A stretch of DNA of 64,000 bases from Amanita rubescens (Eukaryota > Basidiomycota > Agaricomycetes > Agaricales > Amanitaceae): NCBI GenBank assembly GCA_015039365.1, contig WION01000209.1:1-64000 (forward strand), in the 5' to 3' direction. This document shows, in pieces, positions 46,289-58,155 of this stretch; the first letter of the stretch is position 1; every line of letters begins with the position of its first letter. The translations under genes and the position numbers were made by a program. Below the pieces are notes generated by a model, which searched no databases, was not told the DNA's origin, and worked only from the letters and a program-made list of their open reading frames with translations.

Positions 46289-47085
46289 GGCGAATTGGTG
46301 AGATATTTGACGTGCTCCATGTAATACTGTTGTCGAATTCTGATATTGTAGCGCGCGAAAGTCAGAATCATGATATCTTGAATACCCTCTGGTGAAGGAC
46401 AGGGTTGGACAGAGGTTGGAAATGAAGGGTAGGAGAGTATGTATCAAGAGGCGGTGTAAACCCAATCATTCCGCTGTACATTATATTGTACCATGTGGGA
46501 TGCCGTCGTACTGCCATCGGTGTACTCGTACCATATTTTATCAAGAGCGGATCAGATGCGTTACGTCACTCTGTGACACCTTTGCTTTTTCAATTTCCGC
46601 GACTACGGAAGACTACGGTTGTCTTTAATGCCGCCGTCGACATCCTACGTAACTGGAGCCGGCGTGGATGAACTTTGGGTGCGTTATTTTTCACCTCACC
46701 CTTGCTTATTATCTAACAACCGCAGTTCTTATCAGTTGTCATAACGGTGTAAAAGTGTGAATTTGTGAGGAGTGAAGAACATTTTCTAGAACCGGGAATT
46801 CTGATATCGGTGGGCGCCAATCAGGAATGAATTCAACGAGGGAACCCCTTACTCATCTCGTGTCAGGTCCACGTCAAAAAAGCTCTTGCCTAACATAGCC
46901 ATTCAGCAATTCCAGCATTTATGGCACGCACGAATTAGATTCGGTCATTCCGCGTTACGTACAAAGACACTGCCATCCTCGTGATCAAAGGGAGAAGCAA
47001 GATATAAATTGCATCGTGCCAATTGGGTTGCCTCCCCGCGAAGGCCCGTGCTCCTCCCAACACGAGGCGTCCTGACCCTTCCGCT
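46289..47085. promoter_or_regulatory. Intergenic region and promoter of the first RBR gene
   Basis: Contains the uncertain exon at about 46466-46671, then a stretch (about 46780-47085) related to the regions upstream of RBR copies 2 and 3, including a TTCTAGAAC block. A GATATAAATT box lies near 47003. Confidence 0.45.
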
Positions 47086-49827
47086 ATGAGCAACGGACGT
47101 GTATGCAGATACTTTGGTACAGCGGAAGGCTGTAAATACGGCGACAAATGTCGATTCTCCCATGTGGCAGAGGTCAGTGGCGCTATGCGGTACGCCTCAA
47201 TAGCGCAAATTGACTTTATTTCCCTTCATAGAGCGCATCCTCTCCCAAGAGTCCTTCCTCACCGGCCTCACCCAAGGCCGGTTTCTCTTCAGGGGTTCAT
47301 TCGATTGCTATTGCATCGACGAGTGCAGCCAACAATCGGAGGCCAACCATTCATGACGCCGCCTCCACGTTCAAGAAGCAGATTCCCTGTCAATTTTATC
47401 TTCAGGGACATTGTAACAAAGGGAATCAATGCCAGTGGAGTCACGAGTACAAGACGGTCAGGGTTTAATCTTCATCACGATTGAAAACTCGCGGGCTGAC
47501 AGAAAGAACAGCAAGAAGATGTCGTCAAGAAGGAAGCAGAGAAGACCATTCAACGCATCGTACTTGGAGAATCAACTCTAGTCACGTGTGGTGCGGGCAT
47601 GCAAGTGCAGCACATCGTATGCGGCTTTGATTCTTGTTACATTACCGTAAAGAATCTTCCGCAAGACGCTGGCCGTGCGGAAATCGAAGAGCTCTTCATT
47701 CAGCAGGGTGTAGACGCTACACAGTTCCACGTCTTCAAGGTCCGCACTTTGAATAGCAGAGTTGAGGCCAAGGTTTTCGTGGACGCCGAAATCGGCGAGA
47801 CCTTGGCTGTTGGTCTCGACGGGATCCCGTTCAAAAACGAGATACTGGACACCGCGGTCGACCATGATACTGGCCCGAGCAAAATGGGCTCATCAACACG
47901 GAATGTCAATGTGCTTACGGTGTCGTGGAAACCGCCGCCATTTTTGCTCGACTCGAAAGCAGTCGAAGGAGGCCTCAGGCGCATCGTGGAAGGGATCGTT
48001 GGTTTCCAAACATACGAAGTTAGTCCAGCGAATCTTAACAGGGTAAACACGGAAGTTCGTATACGATTTGATTCATGGGAGATTGCCAAACGGGCGCATG
48101 ATCGGCTACTACAGCCAAGGCCTGGTTACCCAAAGTTCTTCCTTCGGTTACCAAAGCCAATCGAATACTTTATCAAGATACCTATTGCCCAGTACCGTGC
48201 TCAACAAGTCCGTTGGGATTCTCTGTCTGAACAGGGCGACCGCAAGATGGCACATGTAACCATCAAGGAAATCGCTGACCACGCATCTATCCGCGTCCTC
48301 GGGGAGGATAAAAAGACGGTTGGGCAGTTAAAAGTAAGGGTAGAGAGTTTGGTCGCTGGCGAGACATTGGATGCCTCGCTATGGCATAGGTCATTCTTGA
48401 GCAGGCCAGGACAGCAAATTCTTGACAACATCAGTACACGAAGCGAAACCTTCATACGATGCGATTGGAAAACGAAATCTCTGAAACTTTACGCTGATGG
48501 CCGTGCTAAGGAAAAGGCTTTGAACCTGCTTAAAGAGAGGGTGAAGAAATTGAACGAATCAGAGTTTTCGATCCCCATCAATCGAGGTGCGGTGCGCTTT
48601 TTCACGCGCAAGGGATTGGCTGTGTTGAGGGATGAATTGGGGGATGATGCGGTGACACTCGAGCTGATGCCATCTCCTCGATTGGTAATTCGAGGCGGCG
48701 AAGAGGCTCATCTTATCGTCGACCGGCTTATTCAGGAGTCACGAACCAGTTACCAGCTTCATGCAAAGAACGCAGAAGATATGTGCCCCGTCTGCTTTGA
48801 CGAACCATCTTCTCCTATACGGCTTGGTTGCAAACACATTTATTGCACCGAATGCATCCGTCATTTTCTCTTGACTGCTTCCGAGAGAAAACAGTTCCCT
48901 CTCGTTTGCGCGGGTGACGACGATCAATGCAAAGTGCCGATTGCAATTCCCAAAATCCAACAGTTCCTTTCTCCGCAACAATTCAACGAACTGCTCGAGG
49001 CGGCTGTTGCCAGTTACGTAGAGAAACAACCAGACAAATTCCGATATTGTACGACAGCTGATTGCCAACAAGTGTATCGGCGAGGGACGAAAGCAAATAC
49101 GTGCCCTTCCTGCCTCGCAAGCATTTGTACAAAATGTGATAAAGAGGCACATGAAGGCATGACTTGCGCCGAGCGTGAACTCCTGGACAATCCCGCAGAA
49201 CAAGAACGTCTCAATGAACAATGGGCTTTAACTGCTGGTGCGAAGCGTTGTCCGAGTTGTCGTGTATATGTGCAAAAGACAGAGGGTTGCAACCATATGA
49301 CGTGTCGCTGCGGTGTACACTTTTGCTGGATTTGTTCAGAGGTGTCGGATCCCAACGCTATCTATCTGCATATGAATACGGAGCATGGCGGTATCCATAC
49401 CGCTGATATCCCGCAACCGATTCGAGCGATTCAACAACACCCCCAACCGGTTCGAACGTACCAACAGCTCGCTGCAAACCAGCAGATTCGCGCGACCCAA
49501 CCTGTCCGTGTAGACGAACAGATCCGGGCAGACCTTGAATATGCTCGGCGTCTGCAGCAGGAAGAAATTTTACGTGGTCGACATGCTGACTTGGGCAATC
49601 TGGGTCGTCTTCAACAAGCTATTGGCCAAGAAGGACCAGTTCGAGAAGCGATGAGGAGGATTCAAGCAAGGAGGGATGCTGAGGAAGCAATTCAGAGGAG
49701 ACGAGCTGAGGAGCATCGTGCTGCTGAAGCGCAGCAACACGCACGGAGACAGGCTGAGGAGCGTCGTGCTGCTGAAGCGCAGCAACACGCACGGGAAGAG
49801 CGTGGAAGCTGGTGCATTATAATGTGA
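47086..49827 (+). CDS. CCCH/RBR E3 ubiquitin ligase with CaaX box, copy 1
   Basis: Exons 47086-47172, 47232-47456 and 47503-49827 give 878 residues. Two CCCH zinc fingers open the protein (C7-C16-C22-H26 and C82-C90-C96-H100), suggesting RNA binding. An RRM-like segment follows (CYITVKNLPQDAGRAEIEEL). The RING1-IBR-RING2 module spans about residues 530-730: CPVCFDEPSSPIRLGCKHIY, the IBR CTTADCQQVYRRG, and RING2 CPSCRVYVQKTEGCNHMTC, whose TEGC Cys is the expected thioester acceptor. A Gln/Arg/Glu-rich helical tail ends in CIIM, a farnesylation-type CaaX box. Compared with copies 2 and 3 it lacks about 90 residues of the middle region. Role in RNA-linked ubiquitination at membranes is inferred. 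Confidence 0.88.
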
Positions 49828-50297
49828 GCAAACCAGCCGTGGTTCGTTTGTGTGATACTTGTTGTATTTTGCACGATAGCAAAGGGTAGTATAGTAGTCG
49901 CTCCCGTGAGAATCTTGAATATGAACCATTTGGTTTTAACTTTATCACGCGCGGATCAGGCGTTATCGCATTCAAATCTGCTCAAGTACTTATCAATAAC
50001 AGTAGCAGGCTTCAGGTATGGAGAACGTTCTCTAGAACTAGGAATGCCAACTGGGCGCCCAGTCAAGCTAGTCAAGAACGAATTTTAATGGGTGAGGGTC
50101 CTTATCTCCAGTGGCCAGGTACATGTCAAAGTTCGATGTGCCTAACAATGGCTATTCAGCGCTAGCGCCAGCAATGTTAACATTTATAGGAGTTAGACGC
50201 TCGGTTATTACGTACATCGGTACCGTGATCTAACACTACAGCATATTTGAAACATCGTGCCAATCATAGTTGTCCCCTGAACCTGTGTCCACCGACC
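49828..50297. promoter_or_regulatory. Duplicated intergenic spacer and promoter of RBR copy 2
   Basis: Shares long stretches with 53520-53977 (TTGTATTTTGCACGATAG, TCTAGAACTAGGAATGCC, AATGTTAACATTTATAGGA), showing that the whole gene-plus-promoter unit was duplicated. Confidence 0.6.
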
Positions 50298-53117
50298 ATG
50301 ACAAAACGGGCCCGCGCGACGAGCAATTGGAAGAATGATCGCGTATGCAGATACTTTGGTACAACAGAAGGCTGTAAATACGGCGATAAATGCCGATTCG
50401 CCCATGCGATAGAGGTCAGCAGCGATTTGCAGTGCAACCTCTACAGCTATAGTTTGATGTTTCTCTTCCAGAGCTCTCCGTTTACCAGGATCTCTTCCTC
50501 ATCCCAGGTTATTTCGTCTTCCCAGCGTAATCCGTCCAATGAATGGAGACCAAAAACCGACGATAACAGTGCCTCCATGACTTCGGAGAAGCAGACTCCT
50601 TGTCGGTTTTTCCTTCAAGGACATTGTAGGAACGGAAATTTATGTCGAAGGAGTCACGACTCGTTGGAGCACATGACGGTCAGGGTCCGATTTCGATCAC
50701 GACGACAATTTGTAGGCTGATATAAAGGACAGCAAGAAATCATGAAGAAGGAAGCGGAGACCACCATTCAGCAGGTCGTCTTCGAAGAGTCGACTCTCGT
50801 TACGTGCGGCGCAGGCATGCAAGTGCGGCACATCGTATGTGGTTTTGATTGTTGTTATATTGCCATCAAGAATCTCCCACAAGACGCTGACCGTGCGGAA
50901 GTTGAAGCCCTCCTCATTCAGCAGGGCGTAGACGCTTCCCGGTTCTACGTCGTCAACATGCGTACTTTGAATCATAACGTTGAAGCCAAGGTTTTTGTGG
51001 ATGCCAACATCGGCGACTCGAGACTTGCTGCCGTTCTCAGCGGGAGGGTGTTCAGAGGCGGAAAAATTCTGCACGTTGCTATTGACGACGATTGGGGCTC
51101 GAGTAAAATGGCCTCATCACGTAGCGTCACTGTGCTCGCGGTGTCATGGAAACTTCCGTCAGCGAAGTATTTGGTTCACTGTCATAACAGGTCGCACACA
51201 CAAAAGATTATCGACGAGCTACACAACACCATTCGTCATGGCCAACGGATTCAAGCTGTGGTCAGAAGACGATATTTCCGTGGATATTATCATAACAGAT
51301 CGGTGATGGTCTCAGGTCTACCTGTGGGCGCATCGCTTGACGTAGAGGAAAATCACTGTTGCATGGTCACAGATATTACTTCACCAACTTTCAATTCCGA
51401 GGAAGTCGGGCTCGATCTCAGACGCGCTATGGAGGGAATGATCGGTTACCAAACGTATGAAGTCGGCTCAACGCATCCCAACATGGAAGTTCGTGTGCAA
51501 TTTGACTCATGGGCCAATGCCGAACTGGCATATGATAGGCTGACACAACCACTAAAACCTAGCTATCCAAACTTCGATCTTCAGTTACCACCAAGGCAAT
51601 TCGAGTACACTATCAAGATACCTTTCGTCCAGTACCGCGCCCAGAAAGCCCGCTGGAATTCACTTTCTAGAGGGGCAGAAAACGGCGCATGCTTAAACAT
51701 CGCGGTCATGGAAAATGCGAAGCACGTACTTGTCCGCGTCCACGGGGAAGATAAGAAGAAGGTTGGACAATTAAAAGTACGAGTTGAGCATCTAGTCGCG
51801 GGCGAAACGTTGGATGCGTCCTTATGGCATAGATCATACTTGTCCGTATCTGGACGACACATACTCAATGATATCGGTAACCGGAGCAATGCCTACATAG
51901 GATGCGATGAGAAAACGCAATCTTTGAAACTTTATGCTGATGGTCGTGCGAAAGACAATGCTTTGAAATTGCTCAAAGAAAGGGTGGAACTTGTGAACAA
52001 CTCGAAATTTTCAGTCAATCTTGACCCAGTTGCAGCCTCTTTTTTCATGCACAAAGGAGTGGCGGCATTGAAGCAGGAAGTGGGAGATCATGCAGTGGCG
52101 GTTCAGCTAACATCACCCACCCAATTGGTTGTCCGTGGCGATGAAAAAGCCCACCGCATCGTCGATCGACTTTTGGAGGAGTCTCGAACTGGGCTTCCAG
52201 CCTCATACAACAAACGGAGAAAATATATGCCCTGTCTGCTTTGACGAACCATCTTCTCCCCTGCTACTTGGTTGCAAACATGTCTATTGCACTGAATGCA
52301 TTCAACATTTCCTCTTTTCCGCTTCCGGAAGGAAGCAATTCCCTCTCGTTTGCGCGGGTAACGACGATAAGTGCAAAGTGCCGATCGCGATCCCTGTGAT
52401 CCAAAGGTTCCTTTCTCAGCAACAGTTTGTCGAACTCATCGAGGCGGCCGCTACGAGTTACAGTCGAGAAACACCCTGGCCGATTCCAATATTGTAAGAC
52501 GGCTGATTGCAAGCAAGTGTATCGACGAGGGAAGACTGCGCGTCCATGCCCTTCCTGCCTCGTGAGTATTTGTACAAGCTGTTATAAAAAGGAACACGAC
52601 TGGCATGACTTGCGCCGAACGAGAATTTCTGGACAATCGCGCGGAACAAGAACGTCGGACCGAACAATGGGCTTCAACCTCTGGTGCGAAGCATTGTCCA
52701 AGATGTGACGTATTTGTGCAGAAAACGGATGGTTGCAACCATATGGAGTGTCGTTGTGGGGTACATTTTTGTTGGATTTGTTTACAGGTGTTCGACCGCC
52801 AGGTTATCTATCAACATATGAGGTCGGGACATGGGGGTATCTTCGGAATGAACCAACTGCAGCGTGCAAACCAGCAGATGCGGGCAGACTTGGAGTATGC
52901 TCGGCGTCTACAGCAGGAAGAAATGCTCGACTTGGGCGTTAGGCAGCTCCAGCAAGCCATTCGCGAAGAGGAAGGACAGATTCGGGAAGAGAGGGAGCGG
53001 GGGGAAGAGCAGCGACGTGGGCAGGAAGAGAGGGGACAGGGGGGAGAGCAGCGACGTGGGCAGGCAGAGCAGCGACGTGCACAGGAACAACGCGGAGGCT
53101 GGTGTGTTATAATGTGA
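50298..53117 (+). pseudogene. CCCH/RBR E3 ligase, copy 2, with three frameshifts
   Basis: The exon structure matches copies 1 and 3: 50298-50414, 50472-50678, then from 50733. Both CCCH fingers and the whole middle region are intact, up to about 52,190. Against copy 3 there are three single-base insertions, near 52195 (before RING1), 52464 (within the RING1-IBR linker) and 52600 (in the IBR). Together they add three bases, so the frame is restored for RING2 (CPRCDVFVQKTDGCNHMEC) and the CaaX end CVIM. Translation from the start stops at 52244, before the RING1 domain, giving at most an RNA-binding-type protein without ligase. Sequencing error cannot be excluded. Confidence 0.8.
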
Positions 53118-53977
53118 TTAAAACGTGCGGTGGTTTGTTCGCATTATACTTTGGACTTTGTATTCTGGTGCCCGGAGAATTTTGAACACGAGCTTTTTCT
53201 GCTATACATTCTGTTCACGGCTTACTAGACTCTGCCACGCACAATCCTATTAAAGTCACGAGGCCTGCAGGACTCCGATCTGGGCAGACCTTGAATATGC
53301 TCGGCGTCTGCAGCGGGAAGAAATTTTACGTGGTCGACGTGCTTGGGCAATGTGCTTCAACAAGCTATTGACCGGGAAGAACAAGTTCGAGAAGCGAGGA
53401 GAATTCAAGCAACGAGGGTTGCTGAGGAAGCAATTCGGAGACGGGCTGAGGAGTGTCGTCACGCTGCTGAAGTACAGCAACGCGCACGGGAAGAGCATGG
53501 AAGCTGGTGCATTATAATGTGAGCAAATCTTTGTGTGATACCTGTTGTATTTTGCACGATAGTACTAGTAGGGGGTATATATAGTACATTAGTCATTACC
53601 GTGAGAATCCCGAATATGAACCTTTTGGTTTTAACTTTATCACACCCGGCATTATGAATCACTTTCAAATCTGCTCAAGTACTTATCAATAACGGTAGCA
53701 GGCTTCAGGTACGGAGAATATTCTCTAGAACTAGGAATGCCAACATCGGTGGGTGCCTAGTCAAGAACGAATTCAATGGGAGAAGGACCTTATCTCCAGT
53801 AGGCAGGTATACGATAAGCCTAACACAGCCTTAATGGCTATTCAGCGCCAGCAATGTTAACATTTATAGGAATTAGACGCCCGGTTATTACGTACATCGA
53901 TACCGCCGCTCAGCTCGTGATCTACTACACCGTAATCGCATCGTGCCAATCCTAGTTGTCACCCGTGTCCACCGACC
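53118..53977. other. Spacer with an RBR 3' relic and promoter of copy 3
   Basis: Contains the relic at 53267-53519, then a spacer closely related to the one before copy 2. Confidence 0.6.
53267..53519 (+). pseudogene. 3' relic of a fourth RBR copy
   Basis: Corresponds to the last ~300 bases of copy 1 (49530-49827): TGGGCAGACCTTGAATATGC, GAAATTTTACGTGGTCGACG, and an end encoding GSWCIIM followed by TAATGTGAGCAAA. It has internal deletions and no upstream domains. It resembles copy 1 more than copies 2 or 3. Confidence 0.85.
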
Positions 53978-56787
53978 ATGACAAGGGCCCGCGCGACGAG
54001 CAATTGGAAGAATGATCGCGTATGCAGATACTTTGGTACAACGGAAGGCTGTAAATACGGCGATAAGTGTTGGTTCGCCCATGCGATAGAGGTCAGTAGC
54101 GATTTGCAGTGCAACCTCTACAGCTATAGTTTGATGTTTCTCTTCCAGAGCTCTCCGTTTACCAGGATCTCCTCTTCATCCCAGGGTGTTTCGTCTTCCC
54201 AGCGTAATCCGTCTGGTGCCTCGACCAGCGCAACTGTAGGAGCCGAAGAGCGTAGGTCAAAGACCGACGATAACAATGCCTCCACGATGTCGGAGAAGCA
54301 GACTCCTTGTCGATTCTTCCTTCAGGGAGATTGTAGGAATGGGAATCTATGTCGAAGGAGTCACGACTCATTGGAACACACGACGGTCAGGATCCGACGT
54401 CGATCACGATGTCAACTTGTAAGCTAATATAAGGACAGCAAGAAATCATAAAGAGGGAAGCGGAGACCACCATTCAGCAGATCGTCTTCGAAGAGTCGAC
54501 TCTCGTTACGTGCGACGCAGGCATGCAAGTGCGGCACATCGTATGCGGTTTCGATTGTCATTATATTACCATCAAGAATCTCCCACAAAACGCTAACCGT
54601 GCGGAAGTCGAAGCCCTCTTCATTCAGCGAGGTGTAAGCTCTTCCCGGTTCTACGTCGTCAACATGCGTACTTTGAATTATAAAGTTGAAGCCAAAGTTT
54701 TTGTGGATGCCAACATCGGCGACTCGAGGCTTGCTGCCGTTCTTAACGGGAGGGCGTTCAGAGGCGAAGAAATTCTGGACATTGCTCTTGACGACGATTG
54801 GGGCCCGAGTAAAATGGCCTCATCACGTAGCGTCACTGTGCTCAGGGTGTCATGGAAACTCCCCTCAGCGACGTATTTGGTTCACTGTCGTAGCAAGTCG
54901 CACACACAAAAGATTATTGACGTGCTACACGGCGCCATTCGTCATGGCCAACGGATTCAAGCCGTGGCCGGAAGACGATATTTTCGTGGATATGACAGAT
55001 CGGTGATGGTCTCAGGTCTACCTGTGGGCGCGTCGCTTGACGTGGAGGAAAATAACTGTTGCATGGTCATAGATGTTACTTCACCCACTTTCAATGTCGA
55101 GGAAGTCGAGCTCGATCTCAAACTCGCCATGGAGGAAATGATCGGTTACCAAACGTATGAAGTTGGCTCAACGCTTTCTAACATGGAAGTTCGTGTGCAA
55201 TTTGACTCATGGGCCAATGCCAAACGGGCATATGATAGGCTGACACAGCCACTAAAGCCCAAGTATCCAAACTTCGATCTTCAGTTACCACCAGGGCGAT
55301 TCGAATACACCATCAAGATACCTCTCTCCCGGTACCGCGCCCAGGAAGCCCGCTGGAACTCACTTTGTCAAAGGCCTGATAGGGCAGCAAAAGCCGCATT
55401 CTTAAACATCGAGGAAAACACAAACCACGCCGTGACACTTGTTCGTGTCCACGGGGAAGACAAGAAGGAGGTTGGACAATTAAAAGTGCGGGTCGAGAAT
55501 CTAGTCGCGGGCGAAACGTTGGATGCGTCCTTATGGCATAGATCATTCATGTCCGCATCTGGGCGACGCATGCTCAATGAAATCGGTAACCGGAGCAAAG
55601 CCTACGTACGATGCGATTGGAAAACGAAATCTTTGAAACTTTATGCTAATCGTCGTACGAAAGGCAATGCTTTGAAATTGCTTAAAGAAAGGGTGGAACT
55701 TTTAAACAATTCAGAATTTTCAGTCAACCTCGATCGAGATGCGGCGAGTTTTTTCTTGCGCAGAGGAGTGACTGCACTGAAGCAGGAATTGGGAGATGAT
55801 GCAGTGACGCTCCAGCTAACGTCACCCGCCCGATTGGTCGTCCGTGGCGGTGAAACAGCCCACCGTATCGTCGAACAACTTTTGGAGGAATCTCGAATAA
55901 GTTTCCAGCCTCATACAACAAACGGAGAAAATATATGCCCTGTCTGCTTTGACGAACCGTCTTCTCCCGTGCTACTTGGTTGCAAACATGTCTATTGCAC
56001 TGAATGCGTTCGACATTTCCTCTCTTCCGCTTCCGAAAGGAAGCAATTCCCTCTCGTTTGCGCGGGTAACGACGATAAGTGCAAAGTGCCGATCGCGATC
56101 CCTGTGATCCAGAGGTTCCTTTCTCAGCAACAGTTGGATGAACTCTTCGAGGCGGCCGCTACGAGTTACATCGAGAAACACCCTGGCCGATTCCAGTATT
56201 GTAAGACGGCTGATTGCAAGCAAGTGTATCAACGAGGGAAGACGGCGCGTCCGTGCCCTTCCTGCCTCATGAGCATTTGTACAATGTGTTATAAGGAGGA
56301 ACACGACGACATGACTTGCGCCGAACGAGAACTTCTGGACAATCGCGTGGAACAAGAACGTCGGAACGAACAATGGGCTTCAACCTCTGGTGCGAAGCAT
56401 TGTCCAAGATGTCGCGTATTTGTACAGAAAACGGAAGGCTGCAACCATATGGAGTGTCGTTGTGGGGTACATTTTTGTTGGATTTGTTTACAGGTGTTCG
56501 ACCGCCAGCTCATCTATGAACATATGCGGTCAGAACATGGGGGTATCGACACTCCCGACGTCCCGGGAGCGGACCAACCGCAGCGTGTAAACCAGCAGAT
56601 CGAGGCGGACTGTGACTTTGCTCGGCGTATACAACAGGAAGCTCGTCGTCGACATCTCGGCATGGGAATTAGGCAGCTTCAGCAAGCCCTTCGCGAAGAT
56701 GAAGGACGGGTTCGGGAAGAGAGGGGACGGGTGGAAGAGCAGCGACGTACACGGGAAGGGCGCAGAGGTTGGTGCGTTATAATGTGA
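53978..56787 (+). CDS. CCCH/RBR E3 ubiquitin ligase with CaaX box, copy 3
   Basis: Exons 53978-54091, 54149-54385 and 54439-56787 give 899 residues, uninterrupted. The first CCCH finger is CRYFGTTEGCKYGDKCWFAH and the second CRFFLQGDCRNGNLCRRSH. The middle region contains an RRM-like fold (CHYITIKNLPQNANRAEVEA) and an extra ~90-residue block absent from copy 1 (RYFRGYDRSVMVSGLPVGAS). RBR spans about residues 615-810: CPVCFDEPSSPVLLGCKHVY, IBR CKTADCKQVYQRG, RING2 CPRCRVFVQKTEGCNHMEC. The C-terminal Arg/Glu/Gln helix ends RRGWCVIM; CVIM is the CaaX sequence also found in K-Ras4B, which is farnesylated. Probably the functional full-length sister of copy 2. Confidence 0.88.
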
Positions 56788-57156
56788 TTATACCAACGCG
56801 CGGTGATTTGTTTGTATGATACTTTGGATTTTGTATTCTTTGAACACGAACTTTTTCTACTAGTCGATATCGTCTAACGCAGCTCTTCGACTGGTCCGGA
56901 TTTATTACAATCGAGACTGCAGTCCCCGATGCGACACGCCATAAGCGGAAGCTCCAAAGGTCGATTTCAAAAGTGGCTGACCCCTGTCTGCACATATATA
57001 AACGACAGAGTAGGCGCTCCACCGCTCTTTCTTCACCTAAACCGCACTCCCCTCGTTGATATCAGGCATATCAGCTCCTAGCGTTTATAACGTTGCATTT
57101 GCACACACATACACGCATATAACAAACCTATAACACACACACCTATAACACCCACG

Positions 57157-57783
57157 ATGAACACCATCATCATTCACCGTTCTATTCCTCGCCCGTACAC
57201 TTCCCGTGACGAATACATGGAGACGTTGTACGAGGCGGTGGATGTCCTCCTTATGCCCATCTGGTCATCAGGATTCAAACCGACTCCCTGGTGGGTCGGA
57301 GAAGGTGCGTCTTCACAAAAATTGGAGACGATTGTAGAGGAGGTGGTTGACACTGTAGCCGTTGTCGTCGATGGCGACACGACTGAAGTGGAAGACGATG
57401 ATGTGACGGTCGTTGACCCTGAAGAGGATCGCGGTGAGTTTATCCTTGACGAAATCAATGTTGACGAGCAATTTGAGTGGGCCGAGCGTATGGCGGTTGA
57501 AGATGAGGACGACGAGGATTGGGTTATCGACACCTATGCAAAGGGATGGCGCAACACAATCTATGAAGAAGACGACGACAGATCTGTTTATTCTCAAGAC
57601 AGCTTTGTCGAAGAAGACGATGACAGGTCAGTATACTCGCAGGATAGCTTTGTCGAGCCGGAGGAAGAGGAGCCCCAGCCGCCAAGACGCCTAACCGGCG
57701 AAGCCCTTGCAAAGGTGATGAAATTCATGACAAAGTCGTCACATATGGCGAGAAGACGCAGAATACGCCGCCTAGGTTTGTGA
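57157..57783 (+). CDS. Small acidic protein with a tandem 15-residue repeat
   Basis: A single-exon gene of 208 residues with a TATA box (ATATATAAAC, 56993-57002) about 155 bases upstream of the ATG and a pyrimidine/CA-rich leader. The N-terminal ~55 residues are folded-looking (SIPRPYTSRDEYMETLYEAV, WWVGEG). The centre is rich in Val, Glu and Asp. Residues about 137-166 are two adjacent copies of EEDDDRSVYSQDSFV, identical in protein but different at eight of fifteen codons. The C-terminus is basic (MARRRRIRRLGL), a possible nuclear or nucleolar signal. No known family. Confidence 0.7.
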   Translation: MNTIIIHRSIPRPYTSRDEYMETLYEAVDVLLMPIWSSGFKPTPWWVGEGASSQKLETIVEEVVDTVAVVVDGDTTEVEDDDVTVVDPEEDRGEFILDEINVDEQFEWAERMAVEDEDDEDWVIDTYAKGWRNTIYEEDDDRSVYSQDSFVEEDDDRSVYSQDSFVEPEEEEPQPPRRLTGEALAKVMKFMTKSSHMARRRRIRRLGL

Positions 57784-58155
57784 ATAACGGTAGAGTGGAT
57801 TCCAGAGCTCGATATTTTTCTTCGTTTTCTCCTCCATTGTGAGTTGAGTTTTCTTTCTAGGCGTCAACTTGCAATTGCCCTGCCGTCGCCCGCCCCGTTC
57901 GCCCGTCGCGCCCCCGCACAAGACCGCTCGCCCAACGGATGATGATGGATGGGTTACAAGGTGAGTTTCCCGGGGATGGGGAGGAAGGCTTGCCTTTCTC
58001 TCCTCGTGCTTCCCTTGCCGTGGGCCCCGGGCTTAAGACCCACCGTGGTCGAACTAAGAGCACGAAATTTCTCTTTTATTTCCTGTTTCGGATTACCTGT
58101 CTTGATTGCCTTTTTTAGTAACTCAGTTCTCCCCTTCCTCCCACAAACGCGAAAA
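57784..58155. promoter_or_regulatory. Promoter of the SNRNP40 gene
   Basis: About 370 bases without a gene, holding the 3' end of the acidic-protein gene and the SNRNP40 promoter. No TATA box seen. Open frames here give no known protein. Confidence 0.4.
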
